A DNA stretch of 64,000 bases from Amycolatopsis mediterranei (GTDB lineage Bacteria; Actinomycetota; Actinomycetes; Mycobacteriales; Pseudonocardiaceae), in assembly GCF_026017845.1 (NCBI RefSeq), contig NZ_CP100416.1:8358221-8422220 (forward strand), in the 5' to 3' direction. Shown piece by piece: positions 7,884 through 15,912 of the stretch. The notes beneath the pieces were generated by a model. That model saw only the letters and a list, made by a program, of their open reading frames with translations. It did no database searches and had not been told where the DNA came from. The position numbers were made by a program, and so were the translations under genes. The first letter of the stretch is position 1; each line of letters opens with the position of its first letter.

Positions 7884-9200
7884 TCATCGGCGCGCCGGGC
7901 GGACCAGCAGGAACATCACCAGGGCTCCGATCCCGAGGACCGCGCCGTAGAGCAGCTGGTTGTACACCTGGGTGCCGGTCGTGCTGCTCAGCCAGCCGGT
8001 GACGGCGGGGGTGATCAGGTTCCCGATGCCGGCGAAGGCGGTGATGGTGGCGATCCCGCCCGCGGCCGCGGTGCCGGCGAGCATGGCCGACGGCATGCTC
8101 CAGAACGGCCCCATCGCCCCCATCGTTCCCACCGCGATCACGGTCAGGACGGCGAGCGCGAGCCACGTCTGGTGTGCGGCCACCGGGAGCAGCAGCCAGC
8201 CCGCGGCCCCGACGAGGGCGAAGCTTCCGGCGTGCCGGCGCCGCTCCTGGGTCCGGTCGGAGTGGCGGGCGTTGAGGTACTGCACGACGACCGCCGCCAG
8301 GAACGGAACGGCACTCACCACGCCGATCTGCGCCACGCTGAGTGTGCCCGCACCCTTCAGGATCGTCGGCAGCCACAGGAACAGGCCGCTCGTGCTGGTC
8401 ATGATGCCGAATCCGAGCGCGGCCAGGCCCCAGAACCGGCGGTCGCGCAAGGCGGCGGCGTAGGAGTGCGGAACCTTCTCGCCCCGGGGCCGGTCGCGCT
8501 CCAGCTCCCCCGCCACGAAGGCGCGCTCCGCCGGCGTCAACCAGCGCGCCGACTCGGGCCGGTCACTCAGCACGAAGAACGCCACGACGCCCAGGACGCA
8601 GGCGGGAAGGCCCTCCACGACGAACAGCCACTGCCAGCCGTCCAGGCCCCACGCCCCGTCGAGGGCGTGCATGATGCCGCCGGACATCGGGCCACCGACG
8701 ACGCCGGAGATCCCCATCGAGGCCAGGAAGATCGCCATCACACTCGCCCGCCGTGCGGACGGGATCCAGTAGGACAGGTACAGCAGCACGCCGGGGAAGA
8801 AGCCGGCCTCGAAGACGCCGAGCAGCAGCCGCAGCGTGTAGAAGTGCCACGGCGCCACCATGAAGGCGGCCGCCGCCGACGCGAGCCCCCACGGGATCAT
8901 GATCCGCAGGAGCGTCTTGCGAGCACCGACCTTGTGGAGCATCAGGTTGCTCGGCACCTCGAACAGCACGTAGCCCAGGTAGAAAAGCGACGCCCCGAGC
9001 CCGAACACCGCGTCGGAGAACCCTAGCGGGCCCGCGAACTCGAGCTTCGCGAAGCCGATGTTCGACCGGTCGACGAAAGCGACCACGTAACACACCACGA
9101 GCAACGGCAGGATCCGCCACTTGATCGTGCGGTAGACGGCGTCCCGCCGCTGCTCTTCCAGCCCACCGGCCACGGACGCCGGCGTCGTGTCCATCGTCAC
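7884..9200 (-). CDS. MFS transporter, anion:cation symporter type
   Basis: About 438 residues with twelve hydrophobic segments, beginning with ILPLLVVCYVVAFVDRSNIG, where the DRSNIGFAKLEF sequence is the signature of the ACS/tartrate-phthalate-type family. Such permeases import organic acid anions with protons. The GTG at 9200 is preferred because GAGGAGG lies 5 bases upstream; the ATG at 9194 is an alternative. It is divergent from the fumarase-like genes across a 141-bp intergenic region carrying site C, and is followed by the GntR gene. It is probably the uptake system for the pathway's carboxylate substrate. Confidence 0.88.
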   Translation of the reverse strand: MTMDTTPASVAGGLEEQRRDAVYRTIKWRILPLLVVCYVVAFVDRSNIGFAKLEFAGPLGFSDAVFGLGASLFYLGYVLFEVPSNLMLHKVGARKTLLRIMIPWGLASAAAAFMVAPWHFYTLRLLLGVFEAGFFPGVLLYLSYWIPSARRASVMAIFLASMGISGVVGGPMSGGIMHALDGAWGLDGWQWLFVVEGLPACVLGVVAFFVLSDRPESARWLTPAERAFVAGELERDRPRGEKVPHSYAAALRDRRFWGLAALGFGIMTSTSGLFLWLPTILKGAGTLSVAQIGVVSAVPFLAAVVVQYLNARHSDRTQERRRHAGSFALVGAAGWLLLPVAAHQTWLALAVLTVIAVGTMGAMGPFWSMPSAMLAGTAAAGGIATITAFAGIGNLITPAVTGWLSSTTGTQVYNQLLYGAVLGIGALVMFLLVRPARR

Positions 9201-9285
9201 CGGAACCTCCTCGTCGTTGAGTTCCTGCGGCGGCGCCGAGCGCACGCCGTCCGGTTTCGACGTGGACGCTAGGACTTGACCTGCG

Positions 9286-9310
9286 TAAAGTCAATGACAT
9301 AGTTTTTTGC
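9286..9310 (+). promoter_or_regulatory. Putative regulon operator, site C (divergent MFS / fumarase-like promoter)
   Basis: The sequence TAAAGTCAATGACATAGTTT matches the AGTCA core and the T-run of sites A, B and D. It sits 31-56 bp before the TTG start of the fumarase-like alpha subunit and about 85 bp before the MFS start, so one site could control both directions. Confidence 0.5.
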
Positions 9311-9341
9311 TTGTTACTGCGTTTGACCCTACGGAGGTACC

Positions 9342-10211
9342 TTGCCGATCAGCTACCAGCTACTCAAGAGCGTGACCTCGCGCATGTACCTGCGCTCGCT
9401 GCGAGCGGTACCGGCCGACGCGAAGAAGGCCCTCGCCGCGGCGCAGGCGCGGGAGACCGACGGGGTCGCGCGGACCACGCTCGACCTGATGGTGGCTAAT
9501 GCCCGCGCCGCCGAGGAACGCGGGCACTTCCTCTGTTCCGACTCCGGCGTCCCCACCTACATCGTGCGCATCGGCACGAAGGTCACGTTCGACGGGGACG
9601 TCAAGCGAGCGATCCGCGACGGTTTCGCCGAGGTTGTGGCCACCTCCGACCCGCCACTGCTCAAGCACGTCACCAATCCCCTCACGAACGAACGCGGCTA
9701 CGCCGGCAAGGACATGCCGATCGTCACCTTCGACGTGCTCGACGGTGCCGACTACGTGGAGATCATCTGCTCACCCAAGGCGCTCGGCTCGGGACGATGG
9801 GCGGCGCTGGAGATCTTCACCTTCCCGTCGCTCGCCGAGATCGAGGAATACGTCCTGAAGGTCGTCCTCCGGGCCGGGTCCCAGGCGTGCCCGCCCCTTG
9901 TGGTCGGGGTGGGTATCGGCGGCACCTTCGACTACGCCACGAAGCTGGCGAAGGAGTCGGTCGTGCGGCCAATGGGGCAGAGCCACCCTGATCCGGTCGT
10001 CGCCGACATGGAACGGCGGCTGCTCGCCGCGGTGAACGAGACGGGCTTCGGCCCGATGGGCACCGGAGGCGCGACGACCGCGATGGCGGTGCACGTCGAC
10101 TACGCCGCCGGCCACGGGTTCACCCCGGTCGCCGTGTGCTTCAACTGCTGGATCGACCGCAGGACGCGCGTGCGGATCAGCGACGACGGAACCGTCAGCG
10201 AAACGGAATGA
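9342..10211 (+). CDS. Class I fumarase / tartrate dehydratase-type hydratase, alpha subunit
   Basis: This 289-residue protein carries the catalytic alpha domain of [4Fe-4S] hydro-lyases. Likely cluster cysteines are C65 (in FLCSDSGVPTY), C183 (QACPPLVVGVGIGGTFDYA) and C266 or C269 (VAVCFNCW). These oxygen-sensitive enzymes add or remove water on fumarate, tartrate, mesaconate or similar dicarboxylates. The TTG start at 9342 is supported by GGAGG four to five bases upstream. Usual class I motifs are altered: SPKGGGSEN reads SPKALGSGR here, hinting at a substrate other than fumarate. The beta subunit gene follows after 13 bp. Confidence 0.87.
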   Translation: MPISYQLLKSVTSRMYLRSLRAVPADAKKALAAAQARETDGVARTTLDLMVANARAAEERGHFLCSDSGVPTYIVRIGTKVTFDGDVKRAIRDGFAEVVATSDPPLLKHVTNPLTNERGYAGKDMPIVTFDVLDGADYVEIICSPKALGSGRWAALEIFTFPSLAEIEEYVLKVVLRAGSQACPPLVVGVGIGGTFDYATKLAKESVVRPMGQSHPDPVVADMERRLLAAVNETGFGPMGTGGATTAMAVHVDYAAGHGFTPVAVCFNCWIDRRTRVRISDDGTVSETE

Positions 10212-10224
10212 GGACCGGGAACCG

Positions 10225-10857
10225 ATGGTCGAGACACTGAACATCGAACTGCCCGCCGACGAGGACCGCGTGCGCAGCCTGCGCGCGGGCGACCTCGTCA
10301 CACTCACGGGCGAAATCGTGATTTCGGCAGGCCTGCCGACCTATCGCCGGCTGCTGTCGCAGCTGCGCCACGGAATCGAGCCGCCGCTGGACCTCCACGG
10401 CAAGGCCCTGTTCCACGTGGGCAGCCAAAGCGAGCAGGTCGGCGACGAGCACCGGCTCCTGTACCTGAATCCCACGACGAGCACCCGGTTCGACGCGGAG
10501 ATGCCCGAGCTGATCCGCGGGCTCGGCATCCGCTTCGCCGGCGGCAAAGGCGGGCTCGGTGACGAGTCCGTGGCCGCTATGCGCGACACGGGATGCGTTT
10601 ACCTGTCCTTCCTCGGCGGCGGTTGCACCCTGCTGTCGGAAGCGATCAGGCGGGTCACCGGTGTCTTCTGGACGGAGATGGTCTCGCACTACCGGCTCGT
10701 CCAGGTCGAGGTCGAGCGGCTCGGGCCGCTGACCGTCGGCATCGACGCACATGGCGAGAGCATCTACCGGAACCTGCGGGAACGCGCCGGCGCGCGGCTC
10801 CCGGCGATCCTCGAAAAGCTGTCCCGCGAGCGGGCCACGGGAAGGAGTACGTCGTGA
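10225..10857 (+). CDS. Class I fumarase / tartrate dehydratase-type hydratase, beta subunit
   Basis: The 210-residue protein matches the separate beta (C-terminal) domain of class I fumarases: DLVTLTGEIVISAGLPTYRR, the GKALFHVGSQ segment, TSTRFDAEMPELIRGLGIRF and IGGKGG-like FAGGKGGLGDESVAAM. This swivelling domain closes over the iron-sulfur site of the alpha subunit. The TGA overlaps the GTG of the next gene, so the three genes alpha, beta and hydroxyacyl-CoA dehydrogenase form one rightward operon. Confidence 0.87.
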   Translation: MVETLNIELPADEDRVRSLRAGDLVTLTGEIVISAGLPTYRRLLSQLRHGIEPPLDLHGKALFHVGSQSEQVGDEHRLLYLNPTTSTRFDAEMPELIRGLGIRFAGGKGGLGDESVAAMRDTGCVYLSFLGGGCTLLSEAIRRVTGVFWTEMVSHYRLVQVEVERLGPLTVGIDAHGESIYRNLRERAGARLPAILEKLSRERATGRSTS

Positions 10858-11714
10858 CGACCGGACCGGCACCGGCCGCGGTGGGCGTGATCGGCGGCGG
10901 GCGGATGGGCGCGGGCATCGCGCAGGTCTTCGCCACCCTCGGCTCGCGAGTGCACCTCGTCGAGCGCGACCCGGACGTCGCCGCCGCGGCCAGGCAGCGC
11001 GTCGCCGACGGACTCACGAAGTCCGCCGGGCGTGGCACGCTCAACAGTCACCCTGAGGAGGTCCTGGGGCGGCTCACCGCCGTGAGCGACGCCGGCGCGC
11101 TCCCATCCGACGTGGACCTCGTCGTGGAGGCCATCCCGGAACGCGCCGACCTCAAGATCGCGGTGCTCACCGAAGCCGAGAAGACCGTTTCAGCGTCGAC
11201 GGTGCTGGCCACGAACACCAGCTCCCTGTCGATCTCGGAACTCGGTTCGGCGCTGAAGCGGCCCGAACGCTTCCTCGGCATGCACTTCTTCAACCCGGTC
11301 CCGGCGTCACAGCTGGTCGAGGTGATCAAGACCTCGGAAACGGCGAACGCGGTGACCCATCGGGTTCGCGGCTGGGTGCGTGCGCTCGGAAAGAGCGACA
11401 TCGTCGTGCGGGACTCACCAGGCTTCGCGACCAGCCGCCTCGGTGTGTTGCTGGGACTGGAAGCCATCCGAATGCTCGAAGACGGAGTCGCCGACGCCGA
11501 CGCCATCGACAACGCCATGGAACTCGGCTACCGCCACCCCATGGGACCACTACGGTCCACCGACCTGGTCGGGCTCGACGTCCGGCTCGCCATCGCGGAG
11601 CACTTGCACACAACTCTGGGTGAACGGTTCGCCCCACCACGACTGCTGCGAGACAAGGTCGCGCGCGGAGAGCTCGGCCGCAAGACCGGTCGCGGATTCC
11701 ACGACTGGTCCTGA
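10854..11714 (+). CDS. 3-hydroxyacyl-CoA dehydrogenase
   Basis: This NAD-dependent enzyme of 286 residues oxidises a 3-hydroxyacyl-CoA to the 3-oxoacyl-CoA. It has the Rossmann motif VGVIGGGRMGAGIAQVF (residues 8-24), the substrate-contact TNTSSLSISEL, the catalytic His segment LGMHFFNPVPASQLVEVI with its Glu, and a helical C-terminal domain ending TGRGFHDWS. The GTG at 10854 is chosen because GGAG precedes it and it overlaps the previous stop; the frame is open further upstream but reads through the beta-subunit gene. It probably follows the enoyl-CoA hydratase step. Confidence 0.9.
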   Translation: MTTGPAPAAVGVIGGGRMGAGIAQVFATLGSRVHLVERDPDVAAAARQRVADGLTKSAGRGTLNSHPEEVLGRLTAVSDAGALPSDVDLVVEAIPERADLKIAVLTEAEKTVSASTVLATNTSSLSISELGSALKRPERFLGMHFFNPVPASQLVEVIKTSETANAVTHRVRGWVRALGKSDIVVRDSPGFATSRLGVLLGLEAIRMLEDGVADADAIDNAMELGYRHPMGPLRSTDLVGLDVRLAIAEHLHTTLGERFAPPRLLRDKVARGELGRKTGRGFHDWS

Positions 11715-11748
11715 GGATTCCCGGCCTTGCTCATCTCGGAGTATGTGA

Positions 11749-12030
11749 TCACAACTTCCGTGGCCGCCCGCCTCCGGCTCCCGGGCCGGGGCGGCCGGCC
11801 GCCCACGTCTCGATCTCGGGCTTGCGTTCCCGGGCCCACCCTGGGGTGCGGCCGATGATGACGTCGGGCTCGGGGAAGGGGTGGGTGTCGGCGTAGCGGG
11901 TGCGCCAGTTGGCGACCGCGCGGTGGGTGATTCCGAACCAGCCGGCGATTTCGACCATGTCGACGTAGCGGTAGGTCGTTTCCGGGTTCGCCGGAGGACC
12001 GTCGGTGATCTTGCGCTGGCCGTCGCCCAC
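11749..12030 (-). CDS. Small helix-turn-helix DNA-binding protein
   Basis: This 93-residue basic protein has a helix-turn-helix in YVDMVEIAGWFGITHRAVAN (about residues 21-40), followed by a wing-like PFPEPDVIIGRTPGWARE. That layout (HTH, then a proline-rich wing naming the element to be bound) is usual for AlpA or excisionase-like proteins on actinobacterial plasmids and conjugative elements. It starts with GTG at 12030 and lies 40 bp after the methylase-like gene in the same direction. It is the first gene of mobile character after the catabolic cluster, so a boundary may lie close to 11.72 kb. Confidence 0.65.
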   Translation of the reverse strand: MGDGQRKITDGPPANPETTYRYVDMVEIAGWFGITHRAVANWRTRYADTHPFPEPDVIIGRTPGWARERKPEIETWAAGRPGPGAGGGRPRKL

Positions 12031-12070
12031 CCGGCGAACCTAGCAGGGATCCCGGGCATGACCTGGGCAC

Positions 12071-12931
12071 TTACCTCGGCGTGTTCTCCAGGTCCAGCGC
12101 CGCCAGCACGCCCCGCAAGGCGTGAACTTCCCGGTGGAACTGCACCTTCTGCTGGGCAGCCGCGGCCGACCAGTCCGGTTCGGCCAGCGGGTCGCCGACG
12201 TAGAGGATGACGTTCGGGCCGAGCTGCCAGATCACGCTGTTGACCGCGGCGGCGGCGATCGCGAGCTCGTCGACGTCGGCGCCGTACCAGGCAATGGCTG
12301 CGGGAGCCAGGCCGCGGTGGCGGATCACCTGCGCGGCCGCGCGGAAGAGCCCGCCGGTGCCGATCGTGTCGTCGACGAAGGCCTGGCCCGGCTTGACGTC
12401 ACCGAGCATGACCGAGGTCAGAGCGAGGGCGACGTCTCCTGGGGTGTACATCTGGGCGTCGACCTTCGTGGCCGCCGGAGACCGCAGCGCGCCGAGAACC
12501 GGACCGAGCAGGTCGGCATCGAACCGGCGGTCGCCACTGGTCAGTTCGAGTTGTCCTGCCGCGAGGGCGGCGTCGGCGGTGCGTTTGATGCGGTCGGCCA
12601 GCTGCTCGTCCGTCCCGTCGAGCCAGCCCACGATCGGGGCGGCCAGGCGCAGAACGTCCGGTCGCTGCACCAGCACCGCCCGCCACACCCAGCGGGCAAA
12701 GCCGAGGAACTCGGCCGCGGACCGGCCTCGGACCCACTCCGCGACCTCAGCTTTCCGGTGCGTGGCCAGGCTGGCGAGCGCCAGCGTGGCGACGACCCCC
12801 AACGGCACTTCCGGCCGGTCGGGGCCGCCACCTTTGTGCCAGGCCTGAGCCACCTCGACGGCGATCTTCAGGGCATGGCACTCGGCGTTGATCGGGTTCC
12901 CCGGCCCGGCCGCGCCGGCTCGGTGGTTCAT
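12071..12931 (-). CDS. N-6 DNA methylase-like protein lacking the catalytic motif
   Basis: The 286-residue protein has, in its C-terminal half, MYTPGDVALALTSVML then FVDDTIGTGGLFRAAAQVI, which matches the S-adenosylmethionine-binding motif I of HsdM-type enzymes (DPTxGTGG). A second AdoMet-side strand follows (WYGADVDELAIAAAAVNSVI). The expected catalytic NPPY motif is missing: the strand where it should occur reads VGDPLAEPDW and the protein ends soon after. It may be a non-catalytic AdoMet or DNA-binding protein common on conjugative elements. ATG 12931 is chosen for the GGAGG seven bases upstream. Confidence 0.6.
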   Translation of the reverse strand: MNHRAGAAGPGNPINAECHALKIAVEVAQAWHKGGGPDRPEVPLGVVATLALASLATHRKAEVAEWVRGRSAAEFLGFARWVWRAVLVQRPDVLRLAAPIVGWLDGTDEQLADRIKRTADAALAAGQLELTSGDRRFDADLLGPVLGALRSPAATKVDAQMYTPGDVALALTSVMLGDVKPGQAFVDDTIGTGGLFRAAAQVIRHRGLAPAAIAWYGADVDELAIAAAAVNSVIWQLGPNVILYVGDPLAEPDWSAAAAQQKVQFHREVHALRGVLAALDLENTPR

Positions 12932-12953
12932 CGCGTCCTCCAAGAAATCCTTG

Positions 12954-12983
12954 TTGACTTAGTACTCGACGTTTGCTTACCGT
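12954..12983 (+). promoter_or_regulatory. Possible promoter in the divergent gap 12932-13026
   Basis: TTGACT (12954-12959) is followed after 18 bases by TACCGT, a plausible sigma-70-type promoter toward the rightward gene at 13027. The surrounding gap is AT-richer than its neighbours. This is sequence resemblance only. Confidence 0.3.
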
Positions 12984-13026
12984 AAATCATGAGCACTCAG
13001 TACACAAGGTTTTCCATGGAGATGCG

Positions 13027-14083
13027 ATGACGCTGAAGCCCGAGCCGGTCCGGTGGCAGCCACCCGCGCCGCGGGAGCTGCCCGCTCTGCGCGAGCACCT
13101 CGCCGACTACCTGCAAACCGAGTACGCGTACCTATTCACCACCGAAGCGCTGCGACAGGGGCGCGGCACCCTCCGGCCGGACGTCGGCCCGGAAACCGGA
13201 GCAGTGCTCCTGCTGGCCGATGAGTACCAGCGGCTCCGCGACGCGCAACTGTTCTACGTGACCGCCGACATCACGAAACTCGTCCGCCAAGCGGCGCCGA
13301 GCCTCCAGGACAAGTGGGAGATCCAGCCGCACGACCTTCCCGCGCGGACCGGCTTCATGCTGTTCGCCGAGCCGATCGCCGAGTACATTCGGGCCACGGA
13401 CGGCAAGCGGATCGACATCGTCGGGGTGTCGTGGGGCGGAACCGAACTGCTGACCAGCGAGACCGGCGGGCTGTGGTTGAGCTTCTGGAGTGTCACGGAC
13501 TTCGCGGCGGTCAAGAGGCTTGCCCGCGAAGCCGGCGCCACCGAGCGCGAGGCAGAAGTTCTCGGCGCGGCGTCAGCATGCCGAGCTGACGTGGGACAAC
13601 GAGATCTACATGCCGTGGGGCGCGAGCGCGCCGACGATCGACACGGCGTTGCCGCGCGTCCGATCGATCGACCCCAGCAAGATCGCGGCCGCCGAAACGA
13701 CGAGCACCTGGCTACAGACTGTCCATGCGGGTTGGGTCTTCTGCTGTCCCAACACGTTGACCGACACGGCGGAGGAACACCTGCCCCGCACCCAGCGCGT
13801 CCGGGCCGAACGTGCGGGGCACACGACGTCACCGGTTCGCGTCGTATCGGTGCGGCATCGGACGTCCTCGAAGTCCGCGCGTCGGGGTGAGCCTTCGGGT
13901 CGCACCGTGAGCGTGCGGTTCCCGGTCGCTCCGTTCTTCCGTCGGCAGGCTTACGGACCCGGTCGACAGCTGCGAAAACTCACGCCCGTGGCCGGGCACT
14001 GGCGTGGCCCGGCCGACGCGCCGGTCCAGATCTCCAAGAAGGTCAACCTTGTCGATACTCCGCTCGACCGCCCTCGCGATTGA
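13027..14083 (+). pseudogene. Conserved mobile-element protein of unknown function, split by a frameshift
   Basis: The ATG at 13027 opens frame 1, coding well up to GATEREAEVL at about 13561. Coding character then continues in frame 2 as ARRQHAELTWDNEIYMPWGA and runs to TGA 14083. Removing one G from CTCGGCGCGGCGT (about 13561-13573) would join both into a single protein of about 351 residues. The C-terminal part (PVRVVSVRHRT, then RQAYGPGRQLRKLTPVAGHW) resembles the arginine-rich ends of uncharacterised actinobacterial element proteins that read VRVVxVRR ... WxRQxxGPGRxLR. It is divergent from the methylase-like gene. A sequencing error is the alternative to a true mutation. Confidence 0.6.
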
Positions 14084-14097
14084 CGAGGGAATCCACA

Positions 14098-14391
14098 ATG
14101 AGCATGGAAGCCTACTTCAGCGATACGTGCCCCAGCTGCAATGCCGCTGTCGGCAGGAAGCACGATCGGATGTGCGACGTCGCCCGCTGCCTGAAAACGG
14201 GCCTTCAGCGAAACAGCTGCAACGCCGCACACCGGTGCGGAGGAGACCGTTGGGACGGGTACTGGTCCGGCTTGCAGGACTGCCTGATCTTCGACCTCAC
14301 CACCGACACCGGCTTCCCGGACCTCAACCGGCTCTACGCGGAAGCGACGTGGGATCCTTCGTCACGTCGCTGGCGAATCACCGAACGCTGA
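14098..14391 (+). CDS. Small cysteine-rich (zinc-ribbon-like) protein
   Basis: This protein of 97 residues has an N-terminal cluster of cysteines and histidines: CPSCNAAVGRKHDRMCDVARC, then NSCNAAHRC and LQDC. The CxxC followed by spaced Cys/His pairs suggests one or two zinc sites. ATG 14098 is preferred for the GAGGGA just upstream. It directly follows the frameshifted gene and converges with the leftward gene ending at 14362, overlapping its last 30 bp. Function is unknown. Confidence 0.5.
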   Translation: MSMEAYFSDTCPSCNAAVGRKHDRMCDVARCLKTGLQRNSCNAAHRCGGDRWDGYWSGLQDCLIFDLTTDTGFPDLNRLYAEATWDPSSRRWRITER

Positions 14392-14805
14392 TCGCCAAGA
14401 CCCCTCGATGCACAGATCGGCGCGCGCGACGGTCACGAAACTCTCGATCGTGCTCTGGAGCTTCTGCCGGACGTCGGCATCGTCACCACGGTGAGGCTCC
14501 TGCACGTTGCCACCGAAACCTGGCCGGCTGGAGTCCTGGATCATCCGGACGCTGTCCACGAAGGAGCGCGCCGCGGCGAGCAGGCTTTCGAGCATGGCGT
14601 TGAGGTCGTCGTCACCGAAGAACGTGGCCTGAACCACCGCGTCCTCCAGCACGTCGAACGCCGGATGCGGATCGATCGGCGTCCGGCCACGCCAGACCGC
14701 GAGGCGATGCAGCCGGTAGGCGGCGAGGGTGACCGCGGGGAACAGCTGCCCCTTCCGTTGCAGCACCAGGTAATTTTCAGCGCCGCCATCCAGGCCGGTG
14801 GTCAT
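14362..14805 (-). CDS. Hypothetical protein, last gene of the long leftward operon
   Basis: 147 residues starting MTTGLDGGAENYLVLQRKGQ, mostly helical with even charge, and no recognised motif. The ATG at 14805 overlaps the TGA of the 77-residue gene before it (ATGA), which decides the start against longer readings. It is the most distal gene of the run that begins at 25.8 kb. The 3' end overlaps the convergent cysteine-rich gene by 30 bp. Confidence 0.55.
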   Translation of the reverse strand: MTTGLDGGAENYLVLQRKGQLFPAVTLAAYRLHRLAVWRGRTPIDPHPAFDVLEDAVVQATFFGDDDLNAMLESLLAAARSFVDSVRMIQDSSRPGFGGNVQEPHRGDDADVRQKLQSTIESFVTVARADLCIEGSWRSAFGDSPAT

Positions 14806-15035
14806 GGAAAGTCGTAGCCAAGGTTCGTCGCGACGTCTTCGACGAAGTCCTGGCCGTCGATGCGCGCGTCGCGGTCCTGCACGTCCCAGACGGCGTCGTC
14901 GATCGCGTCGCCGCCGTCGCCGAGCGCTCCGGCGACCAGCTCGACCAGGTTGCGTGCCTCGTCCTGGTCGAGGTCGTAACTTTGGGCCGCGCGAGCGGCG
15001 GCGTTGCCGAGATCGTCCTCGGTGTATTCGTCCAT
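14802..15035 (-). CDS. Small acidic protein
   Basis: The 77-residue product is strikingly acidic (MDEYTEDDLGNAAARAAQSY at the start, then DLDQDEARNLVELVAG and DDAVWDVQDRDARIDGQDFV). There are no cysteines and no membrane segment. Small acidic proteins next to nucleic-acid-binding or toxic proteins are sometimes inhibitors or DNA mimics, but nothing here proves that. It is coupled to the following gene by a 4-bp overlap. Confidence 0.55.
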   Translation of the reverse strand: MDEYTEDDLGNAAARAAQSYDLDQDEARNLVELVAGALGDGGDAIDDAVWDVQDRDARIDGQDFVEDVATNLGYDFP

Positions 15036-15099
15036 GCTTGCCTCCCACTAGCGAACCGTCGATGCGACGAAGACAGGGCTGTCGTCGAGGCCCACTGAT

Positions 15100-15411
15100 T
15101 CAGGCTCGTCCGGGGCACGAGAGGACCAGCCGGACTTCAGCACCTCTCCACGCACCGTCATCCGTCGCCGCTGCCGGGCGGTAGTGCCAAGCCGGGTGGT
15201 TGGAACTGGCGAGCGTCTGCCGGCATCGGCAGCGCTCGGTGCGCCACCAACCGGGGTGGATCTTCAGTCGCGCCTGCCCGGTACCCGGCGTGGCCTGAGC
15301 GCGCCGGATGATCTCGCCGAGAGTTCCCGCCCGGATTAGCAAATGGCCGCGGGCCTCGCCGTGATGGGTAACCCATTCGACAGCCCTGGGTGTCGGCGTG
15401 ACTTCGCGCAT
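15100..15411 (-). CDS. Hypothetical protein
   Basis: This protein of 103 residues begins MREVTPTPRAVEWVTHHGEA. It contains WWRTERCRCRQTLASSNHPAW, with two close cysteines and several Trp and Arg. Codon use (GC-rich third positions) matches the neighbouring leftward genes, supporting that it is real. Family unknown. The gaps on both sides (64 and 54 bp) hold no feature I can name. Confidence 0.45.
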   Translation of the reverse strand: MREVTPTPRAVEWVTHHGEARGHLLIRAGTLGEIIRRAQATPGTGQARLKIHPGWWRTERCRCRQTLASSNHPAWHYRPAAATDDGAWRGAEVRLVLSCPGRA

Positions 15412-15465
15412 GTGGCCTCACCGCCTCGTTCGGTGAAGACACGTCGACGTCGTCGCGCCGGAAAT

Positions 15466-15912
15466 TCAGTCGTGCTCGAGCCCCTCGATTTCGATGCGCT
15501 GCTCGAGGGCGAGCGTGGTCATCCAGGTGTCGAAGTCCTGCAGCCGAGCGAGTCGGGCGTCGCGTGCGGGTTCGATCCGCGCATGCTGGCCGCTGACCAG
15601 ATCGAGCGCCAGACCGCCCTCGTCGATCCGAGCGTCGGCGACGTGAAGCGCGCGGCGGCGCACGACCGCCGGGTCAAAGACCAGCAGCCCGCCGTGCGAG
15701 CCCGCAGGCGCGACGAGCGGGCGGATCCAAATGACCGCACGGTCGTCACGGTCATGTCGGGCATGCCGCGCGAGCGCAGCGCGAAAAACCTCGACTCCCC
15801 CCTCGAACACGACCAGTTCGGCTCCCGGCAGGTCGTCACCGACGTCTTGGCCGCGGCCGAGAAGCAACTCGCCGAGTCTGGGCCAGAACGCGTCATCGGT
15901 CAGGTGCTGCAT
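15466..15912 (-). CDS. Hypothetical protein downstream of the tagged large-protein pair
   Basis: This soluble protein of 148 residues begins MQHLTDDAFWPRLGELLLGR. ATG 15912 overlaps the end of the 659-residue gene by 13 bp, which argues for translational coupling. It is rich in hydrophobic strands (GAELVVFEGGVEVFRAAL, AVIWIRPLVAPAG, LLVFDPAVVRRRALHVADAR). No family was recognised. Its position directly after a protein with a toxin-like C-terminus makes an immunity or chaperone role conceivable. Confidence 0.55.
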   Translation of the reverse strand: MQHLTDDAFWPRLGELLLGRGQDVGDDLPGAELVVFEGGVEVFRAALARHARHDRDDRAVIWIRPLVAPAGSHGGLLVFDPAVVRRRALHVADARIDEGGLALDLVSGQHARIEPARDARLARLQDFDTWMTTLALEQRIEIEGLEHD

